Source: Centroberyx gerrardi (lineage: Eukaryota > Chordata > Actinopteri > Beryciformes > Berycidae). From it: a DNA stretch of 64,000 nucleotides. The notes beneath the pieces were generated by a model. The model was not told the origin of the DNA. It made no database searches and saw only the letters and a program-made list of their open reading frames with translations. Positions 60,668 through 64,000 of this stretch are shown one piece after another; within the stretch, counting starts at the first letter, position 1, and each line of letters opens with the position of its first letter. Made by a program: the position numbers and the translations under genes. Location: the NCBI RefSeq assembly GCF_048128805.1, contig NC_136010.1:22239480-22303479 (forward strand), given 5' to 3'.

Positions 60668-63193
60668 AGACATGCTTTTATGACTCAGTGAGGTTGGCTG
60701 GGGCCACCTGTCCTGCTCTCTCATCTCTTGTTACCGTGGTAACCATTGCCTGGAGACAGAGCTGTGATGTCAGTCAGTCCTCCGGGTGCCTGGGGTTGCC
60801 AAGCGTAGAGCGTTGCAGGGAAGTCAGTGATTTACCTGACTCCACTTAGCCTGCAATGAACTGACTGGCTATAAACACACACTAGTTAGAACAGACACTG
60901 TCACAGTGACACCAGTTCAAAGGTTTCATATAGACTGTAGACAGTACATTGCTTTGTTTTGCAATTTTGTTAAAGTTATTGAAAGGAAGAAGTGCCAATG
61001 GTGACTAGTGGTAATCCTCGAGATCCTGTTTTTTTTTTTTTTATTTTGTCTCTATCTTCGGTGCTAAGCGGCCATTGCTGTGGTGTTTCTGCACTGCTCT
61101 TTCCAGAGATCACCTGTCAATCAAACAGTGTGTCCAGTACTGTGATGTCTCTCTCCTTGGATATTCTGTTGATGCAATTTGAGTTTCTGTAGGTGGCACG
61201 GCTTTGTCTGTTCAGACATGGTGGCTATCACTGCTCAACTACCTAGTTGTTCTTCTATTTATCCTAAACAAACCACTATTGCCGCTAGAAACGTAAAGCA
61301 CATCACTTCCTGTGTGTGAGAGGATTTTTCCTGGGAAAACAAAATTAGAACAAAATTTAAATGTATTCAGGAACTGACTAAGGGGGAAAATCACTATTTT
61401 TTCAATTGGTGATAGAGAGGAGCAAAACAGACATTTATTTATGTGAAAGTGTTGCATTTAAATAATTGGAGCCAAAGATGAATGGAAAAGTACACTTAAT
61501 GCAGAATCTCATGATAATGTAGAATGAACTGATGCCAAAACTCTCCTTTCATTCCCCTGGTGATTATCAATAATTGTTGAACTGTCTGACAAAAGATTAC
61601 GCTTTTCCCTTCCTCTCCTCCTGCCGTTATTATCAGTACCAGACCAAAGAGTTCCACCATCTCCCAATAACATCACTCCCTCCTTTCAATAGCGTTACAG
61701 CAACTGTGAAGCAATGGCAATAAATATTGTATGCGGTAAATGAAACCCTTCACCGCTCCATATACACAGAATGGATATAGAAAAATGCAGAGCAAGCTCT
61801 TGAGAAGGCAGCACTCTTTCACTGCAGCATCTTGCTGTATCATCTACTGCCTTTCTGAGCAAGACTATTACTCAGAATGCTGTAAGTTAAACACAGATAA
61901 TGTTATATAATTGGCACTGTTGTTGTTTTTGTTTTCTACCCTTAGCACTTTTCTGTCTTTTTTGAAACAGTAGGAATGCTGAGAGGGAGATATAGTAGAG
62001 AAAACTCACCTGGTTTATTACAGTACATAGATATACCGCAGTAATCTTATACTATATAATGTTCTCAGTTGAGTCACTTGTTCCTTTGTTTGTGTGTGTG
62101 TGTTTCAGCTCGACCGCACCCTCCAAGGCAGGAAAAAATACATAAGAAAGCTGACGAGGGAGACAGCATGATTCTGCCCTGCGACCCTCCTAAAAGCTCG
62201 ATCCCCACTGTCTTCCACTGGATGGACAAGAGTGAGTCTGTCTCTAGTTTGTATTTCTGTGTCTCTTCTGTTCAGTCTATCAGTTGGACAGCCAGGCAGA
62301 CAGACACTTACTCTGCCCATCTTTCTGTTGGTCTTCCAGTCTGTCTTTCTGTCTGCCTGCTTCTCTGTCTGCACGTCGTTCTCCATAAATCATTGAATCT
62401 GAGTGTCTTTGTCTGTGTGTGAGGATTTGTTTGTGTCCATCATTCCAGCTGAGAGCCCCGTCAGACGGTTTTGCATCACTCCGCTGCATTGCAGACCATT
62501 TCCACTCAAACTAATGAATGCAGCACTGAGAGCTGATGCTTTCCCCATTTTTTATTCCTCCTTTATCCTTTTTGCCCCCCCCCCTTCTCTCTCTCTCTCT
62601 CTCTCTCTGTTCAACTGTCTCATCCTGATGAAATAGTGCCTTTTAAGTTGCCTGTCAGTTTTGTTTAATTCGCACTTGCAAGTCAATACTGCAGTGCACT
62701 CAACAGGGTTTTCCTGCAACTTAGAGTCACTTAAAGAAAAATGCTGTTTGACTGTTTGACTGCTGCATGTTTAAGAAATTACAAGGTTTCTTCGTACCAG
62801 AAATGCATACCAAATGTTAAATCAATGAAGAAGTTATTCATTTTCTCTTTGTATCCCACCTCCCTGTTTCTCTTCCCTCCTATTCTTGTCACAACCTTTT
62901 CCTTTTTTCCGACACTTTCCCTATCTCCTCCACATATCCTCACATCCTCTCCTTCCTCATCTACTACCTCCTACCTTTTCTTTTTTTTCTGTCCTTGTTC
63001 TCCCTCCATCCCTCTGTCTCAGGGATGATCCACATCAGGCAGAGTGAGAGAGTGATAATGGGTCTGGATGGGAACATGTACTTTGCCAACGTTCTCAAGA
63101 ACGATAGCAGAAATGACTACATCTGCCACGCCCAGTATTCAGACGCCAGGACTATTCTGCTCAAGGACGCCATCTCCCTCACGGTCACACCCA
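53755..63193 (+). CDS. l1cam: Neural cell adhesion molecule L1-like, 5' part (gene continues past window)
   Basis: L1-family proteins are type I membrane adhesion molecules of neurons, with six Ig domains, fibronectin III repeats and a cytoplasmic ankyrin-binding tail; they guide axon growth through homophilic and integrin/neuropilin contacts. The coding join seen here is 54,045-54,189, 57,029-57,043, 58,214-58,316, 60,023-60,192, 62,109-62,231 and 63,023-63,193, with phases agreeing at every junction. It covers the signal peptide, Ig1 (Cys in SLTCEATG and YRCYASN) and Ig2 (Cys in ILPCDPP and YICHAQ). L1CAM fits better than NrCAM, neurofascin or CHL1 because of SNTLGTAMTH, MIHIRQSERVIMG and GNMYFANVL. 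Fish have duplicates of this gene; which one this is cannot be told. Confidence 0.88.
54045..54189 (+). CDS. l1cam: l1cam signal-peptide exon (exon spans 53,755-54,189)
   Basis: A strong acceptor (pyrimidine tract, then CTGCACAG) precedes 53,755, so the exon carries about 290 nt of 5' UTR, including TG repeats at 53,930-53,998. ATG 54,045 gives MCVSQRRWTGYRG, then a hydrophobic run (ALLLLLLFLLPLSFLSS), a likely cleavage region around PFAQG, and AIHIPKD. Exon end ACT|GTGAGT leaves one base of a split codon (phase 1). Another ATG at about 54,084 is in the wrong frame. Confidence 0.8.
55036..55913. mobile_element. Long fold-back MITE in l1cam intron
   Basis: The end TAGTTCACCCAAAAATG pairs with the complement near 55,913. 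Similarity between the halves continues for over 300 bp: AAAGTTTCTTAGTCCATAAA against TTTATGGACTAAGAAACTTT, and TGGCTCCATGCAGCTCTCCC against its complement. The right half has an extra piece at about 55,570-55,700 containing ACACGTGACGT. Confidence 0.8.
57029..57043 (+). CDS. l1cam: l1cam 15-nt microexon (equivalent of neuronal YEGHH exon)
   Basis: Bounded by CGTGGACAAACAG and GTAAGTGAC. With the split base from the signal exon it encodes YKVHN, aligned with YEGHH of mammalian L1CAM, whose exon 2 is also 15 nt and neuron-specific. It is phase 1 on both sides, so skipping keeps the frame (D-L-S-Q instead of D-YKVHN-M-S-Q). Three TGC words lie in the 61 nt upstream (56,968, 56,994, 57,008), which fits regulation by SRRM4/nSR100. 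Confidence 0.8.
57087..57118. repeat. (TG)n tract downstream of the l1cam microexon
   Basis: About 32 bp of TG starting 43 nt after the microexon donor. Confidence 0.9.
58188..58209. repeat. (GT)n directly upstream of l1cam exon 3
   Basis: The repeat replaces the usual pyrimidine tract: GTGTGTGTTCAG is the acceptor itself. Confidence 0.95.
58214..58316 (+). CDS. l1cam: l1cam exon 3 (Ig1, first half)
   Basis: 103 nt from the acceptor TTCAG to the donor CCCAT|GTACGTAC. Encodes SQPPVLTEMPTSYTAFS, EEISLTCEATGNPTP, including the first Ig1 cysteine. It starts with two bases of a split codon and ends with two bases of the next. Confidence 0.85.
58359..58415. repeat. (GT)n 42 nt after l1cam exon 3 donor
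   Basis: About 57 bp of uninterrupted GT. Confidence 0.95.
59025..59655. mobile_element. Fold-back element in l1cam intron between the Ig1 exons
   Basis: AGGATAAGGCTGGTGTTTTT and GCATTGCTTACCGTCAACAA at 59,031-59,080 pair with their complements at 59,600-59,655. No coding content. Class unknown. Confidence 0.7.
59698..60020. repeat. (CT)n tracts upstream of l1cam exon 4
   Basis: CT runs at 59,698-59,750, 59,784-59,829 and 59,935-60,020. The last one forms the polypyrimidine tract of exon 4. Confidence 0.95.
60023..60192 (+). CDS. l1cam: l1cam exon 4 (Ig1, second half)
   Basis: 170 nt between CTGTAG and GAGC|GTGAGT. Encodes FRWVKDGEAFGPERKASG, SDYQGSYRCYASNTLGTAM, THTIKLITE, with the Ig1 tryptophan and second cysteine. 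It is about ten residues shorter than the human equivalent in the middle of the domain. Confidence 0.88.
60193..62108. other. l1cam intron 4
   Basis: CA microsatellites at 60,197-60,228, 60,390-60,413 and 60,637-60,664, then plain sequence. No other gene seen. Confidence 0.7.
62109..62231 (+). CDS. l1cam: l1cam exon 5 (Ig2, first half)
   Basis: 123 nt between TTTCAG and AAGA|GTGAGT. Encodes RPHPPRQEKIHKKADEG, DSMILPCDPPKSSIP, TVFHWMDK, with the first Ig2 cysteine and the conserved Trp. Same exon pattern as other vertebrate L1-family genes. Confidence 0.88.
63023..63193 (+). CDS. l1cam: l1cam exon 6 (Ig2, second half)
   Basis: 171 nt between GTCTCAG and CCCA|GTGAGT. Encodes RMIHIRQSERVIMGLDG, NMYFANVLKNDSRNDYICHA and ISLTVTP. 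The second Ig2 cysteine is in YICHA. A CA repeat begins 7 nt after the donor. The next exon is outside the window or beyond the transposon starting at about 63,388. Confidence 0.88.
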
Positions 63194-63387
63194 GTGAGTA
63201 CACACACACACACACACACATATACAGTATACAGTATATGCCTCGCACACAGACACATGGACGACCCTCCCACTCTCCTGGCTCTGTCTTGCAGGAGCCT
63301 GGTGGGTGGGGTCGTCAAGGCTGATTGACTGCACCCGGGCCCGGTGTACTCCTTGGGCTTTAAAAGCCTTCAGACCATTCAGTAACT

Positions 63388-64000
63388 GCATTTACTTGGA
63401 CTTGAGTATCCCGGTTATGATCGGGTTTTTGAAGTATCCCGTTTTTGTGTTTGCGCATGTAAACATCATATCCCGATTTCAGAAACCTGGATAAGCCCTT
63501 ATCCCGGTTTTGAGAAACCCGATTATGCTAGCTGGAGTACTCCGAAAGAAACCGGGATACTGTTGCATGTATACATCTTATCCCAGTTTCTGACCGCTGC
63601 CGACTACCTGCGCAGGCGCGGCTTCAGCCAAGTGACGTAGCAGAAAAACACAAACAATGGCGGCAACGAGAGCGTCTCACTTATGGAGCGATGAGGAAAC
63701 AGAGTTTTGTCTTTCGGTGATGAAAGAATTAAATATACTTGGCAGTTTAGATGGGAGAAAGCATCGAAATGCTGACCTATTCAAGTCTGTAGTATACAGA
63801 CTACAGGACGCCGGTTTCCCAACACGTACAGTGGAGCAAGTCAGCTCACAGTGGAAAATACTAAAGAAGCATTACTACGTGGCCAAACATCAAAACAAAA
63901 CAGTCAAATTAATTTAAGGTTAACAGTTACAGAGGAATATCAGATTAATGATATCAAAATTGCCGGTTTGTGTTGTAAACATCACAGGCGCCTGCGCAAA
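63388..64000 (+). mobile_element. PIF/Harbinger-like element, continues past window
   Basis: Repeats of ATCCCGGTTTTGAGAAACC and GAAACCGGGATAC words lead into a gene for a Myb/SANT-like protein. PIF/Harbinger elements usually encode such a protein beside the nuclease. The left edge is set where the CCCGGTT words begin and is approximate. Confidence 0.5.
63657..63917 (+). CDS. Myb/SANT-like DNA-binding protein of a PIF/Harbinger-type element
   Basis: 86 codons from ATG 63,657: a SANT-like helix set with LWSDEETEFCLSVMKE near the start, a central basic part (DGRKHRNADLFKSV), and SSQWKILKKHYYVAKH, with the spaced Trp residues typical of the Myb/SANT-like (MSANTD, trihelix-type) domain. Proteins of this type partner the Harbinger nuclease and bind its ends. 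The frame is undamaged. The stop comes soon after the domain, so further exons beyond a donor near 63,918 are possible. Confidence 0.6.
   Translation: MAATRASHLWSDEETEFCLSVMKELNILGSLDGRKHRNADLFKSVVYRLQDAGFPTRTVEQVSSQWKILKKHYYVAKHQNKTVKLI

Noticed and set aside
1..64000. CRISPR arrays, bacterial-type operons, tRNA genes
   Set aside because: All direct repeats are transposons, microsatellites or segmental duplicates; no cloverleaf or spacer array was seen.

Overview
The window looks like nuclear DNA of a teleost fish. Genes are split by GT-AG introns, dinucleotide microsatellites are dense, and the mobile elements are typical of fish (L2-type LINE, Tc1-like, hAT-like, PIF/Harbinger and a gypsy-type retroelement). 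Two conserved vertebrate genes can be recognised: the terminal exon of hsd17b10 (minus strand, about 6.2-6.4 kb) and the 5' part of an L1-type neural adhesion gene, l1cam (plus strand, 53.8-63.2 kb, running off the right edge). No species can be named from the sequence.

Region 1 (1-33.66 kb) is a rearranged duplication array. A unit of roughly 9-10 kb carries a small gene of a family I do not recognise. It has a 5' UTR exon, a 13-nt coding start (MANR), a 24-nt microexon (DRxxxxAE/Q) and one large last exon rich in Gly/Ala/Val/Ser. Plus-strand copy A (1-5.6 kb) has exon 0, exon 2 and three successive versions of the last exon, but no start exon. Plus-strand copy B (9.9-12.4 kb) has the start exon and microexon but no last exon. 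Minus-strand copy C (28.8-23.3 kb) has every piece and splices in silico to an unbroken 531-nt reading frame (176 residues). Copies A and C are in inverted orientation, and so are the non-coding segments 6.44-9.39 kb and 29.1-33.66 kb. Between them lie a gypsy-type gag-protease remnant, an L2-type LINE with a 9-bp target duplication (17,622-22,602) that itself carries an 844-bp solo LTR with its own 5-bp duplication, an 18S rRNA 5'-end fragment in an intron of copy C, and a perfect 46-bp hairpin.

Region 2 (33.66-53.75 kb) has no supported protein-coding host gene. It holds a PIF/Harbinger transposase fragment, several MITEs, a degraded L2 fragment with a nested MITE, many CA/TG/CT/GA tracts, and a possible 5' non-coding exon or promoter for l1cam near 39.7-39.9 kb.

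Region 3 (53.75-63.2 kb) holds the first six l1cam exons seen here: a signal-peptide exon, a 15-nt microexon matching in position, phase and residues the neuron-specific YEGHH exon of mammalian L1CAM, two exons for Ig domain 1 and two for Ig domain 2. Phases are consistent throughout. Exon 3 lies between two GT repeats and exon 4 follows a long CT tract, both likely to matter for splicing. The window ends in a PIF/Harbinger-like element encoding a Myb/SANT-like protein (63.66-63.92 kb).
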